Below, one piece after another: positions 9,005 to 17,613 of a stretch of 64,000 nt of DNA. The notes under the pieces were generated by a model. The model was given only the letters and a program-made list of their open reading frames with translations, was not told the DNA's origin and ran no database searches. A program made the translations under genes and the position numbers. The stretch is from JTS-AC122 sp050246015 (GTDB lineage: Bacteria; Planctomycetota; Phycisphaerae; Phycisphaerales; UBA1924): positions 61,385 through 125,384 of the forward strand of contig JBFWWU010000013.1 of the NCBI GenBank assembly GCA_050246015.1. The letters are read 5' to 3'. The first letter of the stretch is position 1. Each line of letters begins with the position of its first letter.

Positions 9005-9334
9005 ATGTACGCGGTGATTGAAGAATCAGGCGGTCAGCGGACGGTGCGGGCGGGTGATGAGATCACGATCGACCTGCTCGAAGGCGGGAACGCGACGAAG
9101 GGCAAGCAGATCACGTTTGACAAAGTGCTGGTGATCGGCGGCCGCGACGGTGGAGCGGCATCGATAGGGACGCCGTATGTCAAGGGCGGCAGCGTCACCG
9201 CGGAGGTCATCGCGCCGGTGGTGATGGGCCAGAAGGTCGATATCTGGAAGTTCCGCACGAAGAAGAACTACCGGCGTCACACGGGCCACCGGCAGCGCTA
9301 CACGGCGATCAAGATCACCGCGATCAACGGCTGA
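9005..9334 (+). CDS. rplU: 50S ribosomal protein L21
   Basis: A 109-residue L21, a protein of the large ribosomal subunit. It begins MYAVIEESGGQ, contains the usual VLVIGG and the C-terminal signature KVDIWKFRTKKNYRRHTGHR, then YTAIKITAI. Start chosen at the ATG of MYAVI behind TTTGGAG; a TTG four codons upstream is less likely. The roughly 190-bp leader contains a small stem AACGG...CCGTT near 8929-8943 of unknown role. The usual partner rpmA (L27) does not follow here. Confidence 0.96.
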   Translation: MYAVIEESGGQRTVRAGDEITIDLLEGGNATKGKQITFDKVLVIGGRDGGAASIGTPYVKGGSVTAEVIAPVVMGQKVDIWKFRTKKNYRRHTGHRQRYTAIKITAING

Positions 9335-9354
9335 ACCGGAGGGCGGCGTCATTC

Positions 9355-9900
9355 CTAGAGACCTTCGTGCTCCCACGAATGATCGTGGAGGTCGTGTCGC
9401 GGCCATTCGGTTTCGACGATGCGACCTTGCACCACGCCGACGACAAGTTGCGCCAGCGCGAACCCGACCGGGAAGAGTGAGAGGGCGATCGCGAGCGAAG
9501 CGACGCGGCGGCCGAGTCGCTCCTTTCGGCGTCCGATGAACTCGCAGATGAAGACGACGACGACGACGCTGAGGAACTTCAGGCCGATGAGGCCCCACGT
9601 GCCGAAGAGGTCGATCGACGTCTGGGCGAAGGAGTTGGCCTCGCGGAAGCCGAAGTGCTTGAGGACGGTGACGGTGGTGATGATGTCAAGGGCGGAGGCG
9701 AGCACGTACCAGGCGTAGCGATCGGGATAAAGCACCGCCCGCCGGAAGTAACCGAACGTGGCGGGGGCGAGCGCGGGTGCGGGGGCGTCGGTCGCGGTAG
9801 CGCTGGGTGGCCCGCCGACGGCGGCCGGCGCGGGAGACGCCGCCGCATCGGGTGGAGCGAGCGGCGCCGAATGGGATTGGGACGCCTGCGTGTCGGTCAT
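9355..9900 (-). CDS. Small integral membrane protein (DUF5658-like)
   Basis: A 181-residue membrane protein of unknown function. The first 60 residues are Ala/Pro-rich and look disordered. Three membrane segments follow: one containing YVLASALDIITTVTVLKHFG, one around GLIGLKFLSVVVVVFICEFI, and one around IALSLFPVGFALAQLVVGVV. The first segment followed by REANSFAQ resembles DUF5658 (LDxxxTxxxLxxGxxEaNP). The ATG at 9900 follows AGGGGAAAG, a good ribosome binding site. It points away from mgtE. Confidence 0.75.
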   Translation of the reverse strand: MTDTQASQSHSAPLAPPDAAASPAPAAVGGPPSATATDAPAPALAPATFGYFRRAVLYPDRYAWYVLASALDIITTVTVLKHFGFREANSFAQTSIDLFGTWGLIGLKFLSVVVVVFICEFIGRRKERLGRRVASLAIALSLFPVGFALAQLVVGVVQGRIVETEWPRHDLHDHSWEHEGL

Positions 9901-9998
9901 GCTTTCCCCTGGAAGCGTGCATAAGAGTATGAACGACCAGCGCCCGCGGGGGCCGGGTCGGACGAAAGGGCGGGGCGGGGACGCCACCCTATCGTGAA

Positions 9999-11369
9999 AT
10001 GATGCCGGACGACACGCACGACGCGCTTGACGCCAGGGAGATACGCGAGTTGATCGCCCGCGGCGATGCGCGCATGGCCGCGGCGCGCTATGTGGAGTTC
10101 CATGCCTCTCCCGAGGATGCACGGTCGCTGTTCGGTCAACTTGACGCGTCGGAGGCGTCGGCGCTGCTGCTGGCGATCGAGGATGAGCGAATCGCCCGGG
10201 AACTGCTTCTATGGCTGCCGCGGGAGCAGGCCGCGCCGCTGGCGTCGGCGATCCCCGCGGCAGAAGCGGGGCGGCTGATCGGGGGGCTGCCCAGCGATGA
10301 GCGAGCGGACCTGCTGGCCGCGGTCGAGGAGCCCGCGCGGGGCGCCATCCAGGCGGCCCTGCCGGCGACGGCGCGGGCCGATGCCGCGCGGCTGTTGACG
10401 TACCAATCGGACTCGGCCGGGGGGCTCATGGAGACCGAGTTCCTCGCGTTTCACGCCGACACGTCGGTGCGCGAGGCCATCCGCGACATCCGCGCGAATC
10501 AGCAGCAGTATTCAGCGATCGGCGTGCAATACCTGTACTTGCTCGACGGCGACCGCCGGCTGGCGGGTGTCGCGCCGATTCGCGACCTTGTGCTGGCGCC
10601 CGAGGCGGCGACGCTCGCCTCGCTGATTCGACATCCGCCCACGACGGTGCGCGACTCGGCCAGCGCGCGCGACGTGGCAACGCTCTTTGATGAACACCCG
10701 TTCATGGCGCTGCCGGTGGTGGACGCCCGGGGCGTAATGCTCGGCGTCGTCACCCGCGCGGACGCGACCGAGAGCGAGCAAGAGCAAGCCGAGGACCTGT
10801 ACCGCGTGAGCCAGGGCATCGTCGGCGGTGAAGAACTGCGTTCGATGCCGGTGGTGCTGAGGTTCCGCCGGCGCGGGGCATGGCTGGCGGTCAACCTGGG
10901 GCTGTGCCTGTGCGGGGCGGCGGTGATCGCCGCTCATGAGGACACGCTCGCGTCAGCGCTCGTGGTCGCCGCCGTGTTGCCCGTGGTATCCGCCACGAGC
11001 GGGAACGCCGCGATGCAGGCGGCCGCGGTGTCGATCCGCGAGTTGACGCTGGGGATCATCGACCCGGCGTCCTGGCGGCGCGTGCTGGTGCACGAACTGG
11101 CGCTGGCGCTGCTGGTCGCGGTGCCGCTGGGAGGCGCCCTGGCGTGCCTGTCGCGGGCGTGGGGTGCGGCGTGGACCATCGGGGCCGCCGTTGGAGCCGC
11201 GATGGCGATCAACGTGGTCATCGCAATCGCGGTGGGCGCGCTGTGCCCGCTGGTCCTTCGGCGGTTCAAGGTCGATCCCGCGCTCGCGACCGGACCCATA
11301 TCGACGACCCTGGCGGATGTCTCGGGATTCGGTCTTACCCTTGGCCTGGTCGCCTGGAGCACGCCCTGA
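9999..11369 (+). CDS. mgtE: Magnesium transporter, MgtE family
   Basis: A 456-residue Mg2+ channel of the inner membrane. The N-terminal helical superhelix domain (about 1-130) and a CBS pair (about 140-265, with PFMALPVVDARGVMLGVVTR) act as the Mg2+ sensor. The plug helix and five membrane helices follow from about residue 285. Family hallmarks are the soluble-domain SDSAGGLMETEF, the transmembrane SATSGNAAMQAAAVSIREL, and the C-terminal LADVSGFGLTLGLVA. Start is ATGATG at 9999-10004; either Met is possible. The next gene, a TerC-type transporter, follows in the same direction. Confidence 0.93.
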   Translation: MMPDDTHDALDAREIRELIARGDARMAAARYVEFHASPEDARSLFGQLDASEASALLLAIEDERIARELLLWLPREQAAPLASAIPAAEAGRLIGGLPSDERADLLAAVEEPARGAIQAALPATARADAARLLTYQSDSAGGLMETEFLAFHADTSVREAIRDIRANQQQYSAIGVQYLYLLDGDRRLAGVAPIRDLVLAPEAATLASLIRHPPTTVRDSASARDVATLFDEHPFMALPVVDARGVMLGVVTRADATESEQEQAEDLYRVSQGIVGGEELRSMPVVLRFRRRGAWLAVNLGLCLCGAAVIAAHEDTLASALVVAAVLPVVSATSGNAAMQAAAVSIRELTLGIIDPASWRRVLVHELALALLVAVPLGGALACLSRAWGAAWTIGAAVGAAMAINVVIAIAVGALCPLVLRRFKVDPALATGPISTTLADVSGFGLTLGLVAWSTP

Positions 11370-11403
11370 ACTCCATCGCGATGCACAACACGGCGTCTCA
11401 TCC

Positions 11404-12219
11404 ATGCAACACCTCTTCACCATCGATAACGCCATCGCGCTGCTCACGTTGACCTCGCTCGAGATCGTGCTGGGCATCGACAACATCGTGTTCGTCGCGA
11501 TCCTGACGGGCAAACTGCCCGAGCACCAGCGAGCCAAGGCACGCGTCATCGGGCTCGGCGTGGCGATGCTCGCGCGCATCGCGCTGCTCTTCACGATCAA
11601 GTGGCTCATGGGCCTGACGGAGCCGCTGTTCCAGTGGTCGGCCCTGCGCGAGGCGCGCTGGTCGCCGTACTTCATCGAGTTCTCCCCGTCGCTCAAGGAC
11701 CTCATCCTGCTGGCGGGGGGGTTGTTCCTGATCGGCAAGGCGACGATCGAGATTCATCACAAGATCGATGGCAGCGAGTCTGCCGCTGGGTGCGCGCCGG
11801 ACCCCGCCAGGGGACTCGCGACGGCGAAGGCCGCGGGAAAATCGTTCGCCGGGATCATCCTCCAGATTCTCGTGATCGACCTGGTGTTCTCCGTAGATTC
11901 GGTCATCACGGCGGTCGGGATGGCCGAGAGCATCAGCATCATGGTCATCGCGATCGTCATCGCGATCGCCGTGATGATGGTGTTCTCCGGTCGCGTGAGC
12001 CGGTTCATTGAGAAGCACCCCACGATGAAGATGCTGGCGCTGGCGTTTCTGATCCTGATCGGCGTGATGCTCGTCGCCGACGGCGTGGGAGAGCACATCA
12101 AGCGAGGGTACATCTACTTCGCGATGGCGTTTGCGCTGGGGGTTGAAGTCCTCAACATCCGCGTGAGCCGGCGGCGTGCGGCGCACCAGGGCGTGGTGGA
12201 GAGCGGCGCGACGAGTTAG
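11404..12219 (+). CDS. TerC-family integral membrane protein
   Basis: A 271-residue polytopic membrane protein of the TerC family, whose members export Mn2+ or have been linked to tellurite resistance. The conserved acidic motif LEIVLGIDNIVFVA lies in the first membrane helix, and the second copy IDLVFSVDSVITAVG in the second half; these Asp-containing helices are the family signature. A soluble loop of about 30 residues (about 130-155) links the halves. It follows mgtE by 34 bp in the same direction, suggesting a divalent-metal theme. No clear ribosome binding site is seen. Confidence 0.88.
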   Translation: MQHLFTIDNAIALLTLTSLEIVLGIDNIVFVAILTGKLPEHQRAKARVIGLGVAMLARIALLFTIKWLMGLTEPLFQWSALREARWSPYFIEFSPSLKDLILLAGGLFLIGKATIEIHHKIDGSESAAGCAPDPARGLATAKAAGKSFAGIILQILVIDLVFSVDSVITAVGMAESISIMVIAIVIAIAVMMVFSGRVSRFIEKHPTMKMLALAFLILIGVMLVADGVGEHIKRGYIYFAMAFALGVEVLNIRVSRRRAAHQGVVESGATS

Positions 12220-12257
12220 TCGCGGCGTCCAGGACGCGGCGCGTCGCGCCTCATGTA

Positions 12258-12785
12258 TCAGGCCGTGCCCGTGGGGTACATCTCGCGGGCCTTGGGCATG
12301 AGGCCCTTCCGGAGGATGAGGTGCTCGACGACTTCGCGCACCGCGCCGTGGCCGCCCGGGCGCTGGGTCACAAAGGCCGCGCACGTGAGCACGGCCGGGT
12401 CGGCGTCGGCGACCGCGACCGGGAAGCCGACGGCGTGCAGGGCGGGCAGGTCCGGCCAGTCGTCGCCCACGAAGGCCATTCGGCGCGGGTCGATGCTTGT
12501 CCGGCGCGATAACTCGCGGATTGCCTCGGCCTTGTCGGTGGAGCCTTGGACGATCAGGTCGATCCCGAGTTCCCTGGCGCGGTGACGGAGGGACTGCCCC
12601 GATCGGCCCGTGATGATCGCGACGCGCCATCCCAGCCGCATCCAGAGGCGCAGTCCGAAGCCGTCGCGGACATTGAAGCGCTTGGTCTCTCTCCCGTCGT
12701 CGTTGAGATAGATGGATCCGTCGGTGAGGACGCCATCGACGTCCAGCACGAGCAACTCGACCTCGGCGGGTTCAGCGTGATTCAT
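12258..12785 (-). CDS. kdsC: HAD phosphatase of the KdsC type
   Basis: A 175-residue HAD phosphatase that most resembles 3-deoxy-D-manno-octulosonate 8-phosphate phosphatase, an enzyme of lipopolysaccharide Kdo synthesis in the cytoplasm. Motif I is LDVDGVLTDGSIY, motif II is IITGRSG, the lysine is in STDKAEAI, and motif IV is FVGDDWPDLP. It lacks a cap domain, as expected for KdsC tetramers. The spacing GYxxDGxxTDG of KdsC is well kept. It also fits N-acylneuraminate-type HAD members, so substrate is inferred. Confidence 0.85.
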   Translation of the reverse strand: MNHAEPAEVELLVLDVDGVLTDGSIYLNDDGRETKRFNVRDGFGLRLWMRLGWRVAIITGRSGQSLRHRARELGIDLIVQGSTDKAEAIRELSRRTSIDPRRMAFVGDDWPDLPALHAVGFPVAVADADPAVLTCAAFVTQRPGGHGAVREVVEHLILRKGLMPKAREMYPTGTA

Positions 12786-12844
12786 GGGCGATTGTTAGGC
12801 CCCGTCGTGTCCCGCGTCTGGCGAGCGGCGGCGAGGCCAGACCC

Positions 12845-13879
12845 TCACGCGGACTTGCGGAGTTTCGCGTCCATTCGTTCCTGAGTGGGAACTTTGACGT
12901 TCCAGGCGATCCCCAGGTGCTTCATCGCGAGGATGAGCAGCCAACTCGTGTCGATCTGCCACCATCTCAGGCCATGGCGCGCCGATACGGGGAACGCATG
13001 GTGGTTGTTGTGCCACCCTTCGCCGAACGCGAGGATGCCAAAGAGGAGGTTGTTCCGGCTGTGATCGCGGCTGACGAATGGGCGTGAACCCCAGATGTGG
13101 CAGACGGAGTTGATGCTCCAGGTGGTGTGATGCACGAAGAAGATCCGCACCAGGCCGCCCCAGAGGAACCCGAGCAGCGCCCCCGTCCACGACATCGTCA
13201 CGACGCCCGCGATGATCGCGGGAAACACGCATCCGATGAGAGTCCACAGGCGCCAGTGCCTGCTGATGCTCACGACGAGTCGATCGTTCATCAGATCCGG
13301 GACGTAGCGTTCGAGGGTGGCCTGGTCGGTGTCGGAGCGCGCGACAAACCATCCCATGTGCGAGTGCCAGAATCCCTTGACGAACCCCCAGACGGTCGTT
13401 GGCAGTTCGCCGTCGTCGTGAGGATGGGCGTGGGGAGAATGCGGGTCCTGCGAGGTATCGCTGTACTGGTGGTGCTTGCGGTGAAAGGCGACCCATTCGA
13501 GGATGGACCCCTCGGCGGCGCTGGAACCGGCGACTCCCCACAGCCACGTCATGAACCTGGTGGTGGCGAAGGACTTGTGCGTGAAGAGCCGGTGGTACCC
13601 GATGGTGATGCCAAGCCCGCTGAAGACGAACATCCCCAGGAGCAGCGCGAGATACACCCAGTTGAACGCGACGCCCCACAGGAGCACGATCGCGGAGATC
13701 GCCGCGGCGAACGGGAGGATGACGCCGCAGAGATTCACCACCTTGATCCGGCGCGGGAGCCGATCGCACGCCAACTCGGATTCGCCCGCGGCGTCATCCG
13801 TTGATTCGAGAGTCAAGGCAGCGACGGCGAAGGTCTCCGGGCCGGGCGGAACCTCGGTCGAAGGCTGTTCATTGTTCAT
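12845..13879 (-). CDS. Acyl-CoA/acyl-lipid delta-9-type fatty acid desaturase
   Basis: A 344-residue membrane di-iron desaturase that would introduce a cis double bond into fatty acyl chains. The three histidine boxes are HRLFTH, HRKHHQ and HNNHH, the class pattern of stearoyl-CoA/OLE1-type desaturases. Two pairs of membrane helices flank them. Start chosen at MNNEQPST; a longer reading frame runs upstream into the tRNA-Thr gene and is unlikely to be translated. The first 50 residues are acidic and variable. Confidence 0.9.
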   Translation of the reverse strand: MNNEQPSTEVPPGPETFAVAALTLESTDDAAGESELACDRLPRRIKVVNLCGVILPFAAAISAIVLLWGVAFNWVYLALLLGMFVFSGLGITIGYHRLFTHKSFATTRFMTWLWGVAGSSAAEGSILEWVAFHRKHHQYSDTSQDPHSPHAHPHDDGELPTTVWGFVKGFWHSHMGWFVARSDTDQATLERYVPDLMNDRLVVSISRHWRLWTLIGCVFPAIIAGVVTMSWTGALLGFLWGGLVRIFFVHHTTWSINSVCHIWGSRPFVSRDHSRNNLLFGILAFGEGWHNNHHAFPVSARHGLRWWQIDTSWLLILAMKHLGIAWNVKVPTQERMDAKLRKSA

Positions 13880-13999
13880 TTGGCACACGCAGAGGGGAGA
13901 GTTGCAAGGCGCGGCTGCCGGGGAGTCGGCTCGCCATGACAGAAAAGTAGGACGCGAAGAACCGGTACTCGATGCACCCCTTGAAAAACGTCCGCTGAA

Positions 14000-14071
14000 A
14001 GCCACTTCAGGGATTTGAACCCTGGACCTATGCTTTACGAAAGCATCGCTCTACCGCTGAGCTAAAGTGGC
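14000..14071 (-). tRNA. trnT: tRNA-Thr (CGT anticodon)
   Basis: A 72-nt cloverleaf on the minus strand. The acceptor stem GCCACTT/AAGTGGC uses 14065-14071 and 14001-14007, with discriminator T at 14000. The anticodon stem ATGCT/AGCAT encloses the loop TTCGTAA, giving anticodon CGT for ACG codons. The T arm contains GGTTCAAATCC. Confidence 0.96.
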
Positions 14072-14158
14072 ATCGCTTGCTGGGTACAAGTATCCGCTCC
14101 TCGTGCGTGCTTTTCCACCGCGCGGACGGAGGGGGCGATCAAACTCAACGCATGCCGG

Positions 14159-14164
14159 TATCAT
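14159..14164 (+). promoter_or_regulatory. Possible -10 box for a leaderless mRNA
   Basis: TATCAT ends 6 nt before the ATG at 14171, and no Shine-Dalgarno sequence is present. Confidence 0.4.
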
Positions 14165-14170
14165 CCCGAT

Positions 14171-15457
14171 ATGCACGTCGGGGTTGTCGGATGCGGTACG
14201 GCCGGTCCCGCGGCGGCGATCTTCCTCGCCCGCGCCGGGCATCGCGTCACGATCTTGGAACGCGCCACCACGCTCCATCCCGTCGGCGCGGGCATCCTCA
14301 TTCAGCCGACGGGGATGCTCGTGCTGTCTCGCCTGGGCGTCCTGGAGCGGTTGCTGGCGCTGGGCGACCGCGTTGAGCGGCTGCACGGTGTGAACGCCGG
14401 AGGACGCACGGTCCTGGACCTGCGCTATCGGGATCTGCGAGACGACCTCTTTGGGTTGGGGCTCCATCGCGGGGTGTTGCTGGGCGCGCTGCTGCACGCG
14501 ATGCAAGCCGAGGACATCGACATCCACTGCGGCGTGCACGCCATCGCGATTGAATCGATCGGATCCCGCCCGCTGGTGCGCGACGCCCGCAAGGCGCTGC
14601 ACGGTCCCTTTGACCTCTTGATCGTGGCCGACGGGGCACGCTCGATGCTCCGGCCCGCGTCGTTGCACGCCCGGGTCAGGACCTACCCCTACGGGGCCCT
14701 CTGGTTTGTGGCGCAGGACGCGGCGTCGAACTTCGCCGGAACGCTGTCACAGGTCTACCGCGGCACCGCGTGCATGGTCGGCTTCCTGCCCACCGGGCGC
14801 CTCGAACGTGACGGGCCCCGCGCGGTCAGCATGTTCTGGAGCCAGCGCATGGGCGATCTCGAAGCGGTTCAGGAGCGCGGGCTTGAGCGGTGGAAGTCCG
14901 ACGTCCGCGCGGTCGCGCCGCATGCCGAGGCGATTCTTGATCAAATCGAACAGCCGCGCGACCTGATCCCGGCGGTGTACCACGATGTCGTGCTGCGGCG
15001 GCCTTTCGATGTTCTGCACGGCCCGGTGGTCTACCTTGGTGATTCGGCTCACGCGATGAGCCCGCAACTCGGGCAGGGCGCGAACCTGGCGCTGGTCGAT
15101 GCGATGACGCTCGCCGACTGCGTTGACGGGTTCTCGAATGTTCGCGAAGCGCTGCACGAATACGCGGGTCGGCGCCGGCGAAACGTCAGGTATTACCAGT
15201 TCGCCTCGCGCTGGCTCACCCCGGTATTCCAATCCGGCTCGGAGTTCTTGGGGCCGCTGCGCGACCGGCTGATGGGCCCGATGTGCGGATGGGGATGGTC
15301 CCGGCGGCAGATGCTCGACGCGCTGGCGGGCGTGAAGACCGGGCTCATGCCGTGGAGCCGGGCCGCCGCGCCGATCATGAAGCCCGTCCCCAGCGCGCCG
15401 GCGCCGAATGGGCAGGCCCCGCCCGGTCCATCCTCGGCGTCGTCGGAACTTGCATGA
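14171..15457 (+). CDS. FAD-dependent monooxygenase (PHBH-like fold)
   Basis: A 428-residue flavoprotein of the aromatic-ring hydroxylase type, using NAD(P)H and O2 on an unknown substrate. The N-terminal FAD-binding motif is VVGCGTAGPAAAIFLARAG, followed by an Asp/Glu-ending strand TILERA. The second FAD motif is YLGDSAHAMSPQLGQGANLA, typical of this group, in which Gly-Asp contacts the FAD ribityl chain. The intermediate DG motif is seen in IVADGARSMLR. The last 40 residues are low-complexity. It overlaps the next gene by ATGA, so the pair is an operon. Confidence 0.88.
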   Translation: MHVGVVGCGTAGPAAAIFLARAGHRVTILERATTLHPVGAGILIQPTGMLVLSRLGVLERLLALGDRVERLHGVNAGGRTVLDLRYRDLRDDLFGLGLHRGVLLGALLHAMQAEDIDIHCGVHAIAIESIGSRPLVRDARKALHGPFDLLIVADGARSMLRPASLHARVRTYPYGALWFVAQDAASNFAGTLSQVYRGTACMVGFLPTGRLERDGPRAVSMFWSQRMGDLEAVQERGLERWKSDVRAVAPHAEAILDQIEQPRDLIPAVYHDVVLRRPFDVLHGPVVYLGDSAHAMSPQLGQGANLALVDAMTLADCVDGFSNVREALHEYAGRRRRNVRYYQFASRWLTPVFQSGSEFLGPLRDRLMGPMCGWGWSRRQMLDALAGVKTGLMPWSRAAAPIMKPVPSAPAPNGQAPPGPSSASSELA

Positions 15458-15990
15458 TGGACGCGCCCCCTTCAAGGCGACGGTCCGATCGCTGCCGGGC
15501 GATATTCTGCCGAGGCTGCCGGTACGACCTGACCGGCCTGGACTCCCGAGCCTGTCCCGAGTGCGGACAGCACTTTGATCCGGACCTGCGCGAAACGTTT
15601 TTTCGCTCGCCGCGCGAGAGGTCGCTCTCGCAGTGGACGGCATGGGCATGCACGCTGGGATGCGCCGGCCCGGTGGTGCATATCGGGCTGGTTCATCTCA
15701 CGCTGGTCGGGGCGAGGCTGAGCCTGGGCCGCTGGCCGCACCGATTTGGCAATGATGATCCCAAGAACCTCGCCGGCCTTGCCAGCGCCCTGTACTGGCT
15801 GGCGCAGGTGTCGATCATGCTCTGGCCGTTGTCGATCGCCGCGGCCGTGATGGCTGGAGTCGTGCTGGCGTTCCGTCGTCGCTTCCTATCGATCGTGCTG
15901 GTCGTCGCCGTGTTATCCGGCAGTTGGGCCCTGGCTCGCTGGATCGCGGTCATGGATCCGGCCAAGGCGGTCGTGTGGTTCATGGACTAG
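15454..15990 (+). CDS. Membrane protein with an N-terminal zinc ribbon
   Basis: A 178-residue protein of unknown function. Residues 15-45 form a zinc ribbon: CRGCRYDLTGL then CPECGQ. Three hydrophobic segments follow, around 66-86, 105-130 and 138-155. The YDLxG...CPECG ribbon attached to membrane helices recurs in planctomycetes. The start overlaps the stop of the FAD monooxygenase gene. A second, larger protein with the same ribbon is encoded 90 bp downstream. Confidence 0.8.
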   Translation: MMDAPPSRRRSDRCRAIFCRGCRYDLTGLDSRACPECGQHFDPDLRETFFRSPRERSLSQWTAWACTLGCAGPVVHIGLVHLTLVGARLSLGRWPHRFGNDDPKNLAGLASALYWLAQVSIMLWPLSIAAAVMAGVVLAFRRRFLSIVLVVAVLSGSWALARWIAVMDPAKAVVWFMD

Positions 15991-16067
15991 CACGGCCCCA
16001 GTCGAGTTCCCTCGCCGGCGCCGGCGAATGGTTGGCGCCGTGGGGTGCATTCATGGCGCGATCGGTG

Positions 16068-16073
16068 TATTCT
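16068..16073 (+). promoter_or_regulatory. Possible -10 box for a leaderless mRNA
   Basis: TATTCT ends 7 nt before the ATG at 16081; no ribosome binding site is visible. Confidence 0.4.
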
Positions 16074-16080
16074 CTAGCGG

Positions 16081-17067
16081 ATGGCATCGGCCCCCGGTTC
16101 TCCCTCGTCGGACGCTCCCTCTGATCACCCGGTTGATCGAGTTCAACCCGCGGCGGGGAGTTCGTCGTCTGATTCCCCGGCTCCCCCTTCCACCACGCTG
16201 GGACGTCAACTCTTTGGCGACCTGCCCTGCTTTGTGTGCAAGTACAACCTCAAGGGCGTATCGATCCGAAGCGCCTGCCCCGAGTGCGGCACTGCGGTTC
16301 GCGCCACGATCCTGGCCATGGTCGATCCCCTCGCTAGGGAACTGCGACCGATCCATCGCCCGGGTCTGGTCGCCGCGGCGCTGGCCGCCTGGGGCTTTTT
16401 TGCGTTCGTCGCGGCATGCATCTCCTGGCTTGCGTATGTCCCGGGACTTGCCGGGCTCGATTGGCGGATCCCACTCTTGGTCGCCGGGGGCCTTTCGGGG
16501 GTCGGCGCGCTGTGCTTCGTTCGCCCACATGATGCCATCCCGGCGCGGGGCACGGTCTTTGCCGCGCTGGGCGTGCTTGCATACGTCCCCCTGCTCTACC
16601 TGGCCGGCCAACTCGCCGGCCCGCGTTGGATCTTCAGTGAGATGCACTATCCGCCGGCTTCCATCGAGCCGGATTCGAACCGTCTCGTATTGCGGCTGGT
16701 GTTTGACGCGACGCTCGGCGCCATGCTGGCGCTCCTCCGTCCCAACGCGAGGCTGCTGGTCGCCCGCAGCCTGGCGATGCGAACCGGACGAGTGGATCGA
16801 CAGACGATCCGGGCGATGATCCTGACCGTCGGCGTGACGGCGATCGGTGACGCCCTGCAGTTGCTGGCGCCCCATTTCCTGGGAGTCGTCGGCGACACGA
16901 TCGAGATGATCGGGGTCGTGCTGGTGGTCGCCGGGTCGCTGCTGCTCACCATCGGCGCGCTGGGCCTGATGGTGGATTCGATCCGGATCGCGCGCACAAT
17001 CGTCGCGGGGACTCCCGACCTGGCCGCCATTATTCACGGCCCGCGTGCTCCCGCGCCGCCCGAGTAG
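16081..17067 (+). CDS. Larger zinc-ribbon membrane protein
   Basis: A 328-residue protein of unknown function. A Ser/Pro/Asp-rich N-terminus (about 1-45) leads to a zinc ribbon, PCFVCKYNLKGV then CPECGTAV. At least six hydrophobic segments follow, beginning near residue 92 (LVAAALAAWGFFAFVAAC). It is a distant relative of the preceding zinc-ribbon protein by its ribbon and topology. No catalytic motif is visible. A role in membrane organisation or sensing is only a guess. Confidence 0.8.
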   Translation: MASAPGSPSSDAPSDHPVDRVQPAAGSSSSDSPAPPSTTLGRQLFGDLPCFVCKYNLKGVSIRSACPECGTAVRATILAMVDPLARELRPIHRPGLVAAALAAWGFFAFVAACISWLAYVPGLAGLDWRIPLLVAGGLSGVGALCFVRPHDAIPARGTVFAALGVLAYVPLLYLAGQLAGPRWIFSEMHYPPASIEPDSNRLVLRLVFDATLGAMLALLRPNARLLVARSLAMRTGRVDRQTIRAMILTVGVTAIGDALQLLAPHFLGVVGDTIEMIGVVLVVAGSLLLTIGALGLMVDSIRIARTIVAGTPDLAAIIHGPRAPAPPE

Positions 17068-17076
17068 TGCACGACC

Positions 17077-17592
17077 CTACCCCGGTTTCTCTGCCGCGAT
17101 CAAAAGATCGGCGTAGCCGCACGAGACCGGCTCGCCGAGCGCCGGCGCGAACTGTTCGCGGAGCCGGCGCACGGACTCGTGGCACCGCCGCAGAGTGCGC
17201 TTCGGCGACACGAGCGCCTCGAACTCCAGGAAATCCCCCAGATCTTCAACGCGATCCAGGTGGATGCGCACGCAGTCGATCAGGTACACGTCGCGCTTTT
17301 TCTTCACGACCACCGCCGGAGGGGGCGTGACACGACCGAACCTCGCCGCGGCCTGCTGCTCGCTCAGGATCTCATACCGGCTGACCTTCGGAGCGACACG
17401 GTCCTTGCGATGATACAGGATGTACTGCGCGGGGCGTCCCGCCGTGTCGCGGCGCTTGAATCGCGCGTCAGCGGCATTGAAGTACGTGTCCACCTGCTCG
17501 AGCGTCTCGATGTGCTCGGCGCCGATCACGCGACAAATCGAGCGCGCGAGCGCCAGGTCTCGAAGTTCGGCTTTGAACTCGACGTTCTGCAT
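17077..17592 (-). CDS. CYTH-domain triphosphate-binding protein
   Basis: A 171-residue CYTH (CyaB/thiamine triphosphatase) family protein. It begins QNVEFKAELRD, the family's ExExK-type N-terminal motif in the short form EFKAELRD seen in class IV adenylate cyclase-like members. Further conserved charged strands are QVDTYFN, RFKRRDT, YILYHRKDR, RIHLDRVEDLGDFLEFEA and VSCGYADLLI. Such proteins bind triphosphorylated substrates in a beta-tunnel, but the substrate here is unknown. It lies 21 bp behind pepA and probably shares its transcript. Confidence 0.87.
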   Translation of the reverse strand: MQNVEFKAELRDLALARSICRVIGAEHIETLEQVDTYFNAADARFKRRDTAGRPAQYILYHRKDRVAPKVSRYEILSEQQAAARFGRVTPPPAVVVKKKRDVYLIDCVRIHLDRVEDLGDFLEFEALVSPKRTLRRCHESVRRLREQFAPALGEPVSCGYADLLIAAEKPG

Positions 17593-17613
17593 CCGCGACC
17601 GCCGCGCCGTGGC

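Noticed and set aside
11398..12630. 410-residue open frame on the minus strand
   Set aside because: It is antisense to the TerC gene and part of kdsC in another frame; it has no recognisable domain.
13880..14005. N-terminal extension of the desaturase into the tRNA-Thr gene
   Set aside because: The extra residues are unlike the family and would require the tRNA gene to be read in the same transcript; the ATG at 13879 fits.
16050..17037. 328-residue open frame on the minus strand
   Set aside because: Antisense to the zinc-ribbon gene, with low-complexity Arg/Gln sequence; the plus-strand gene has clear ribbon and helices.
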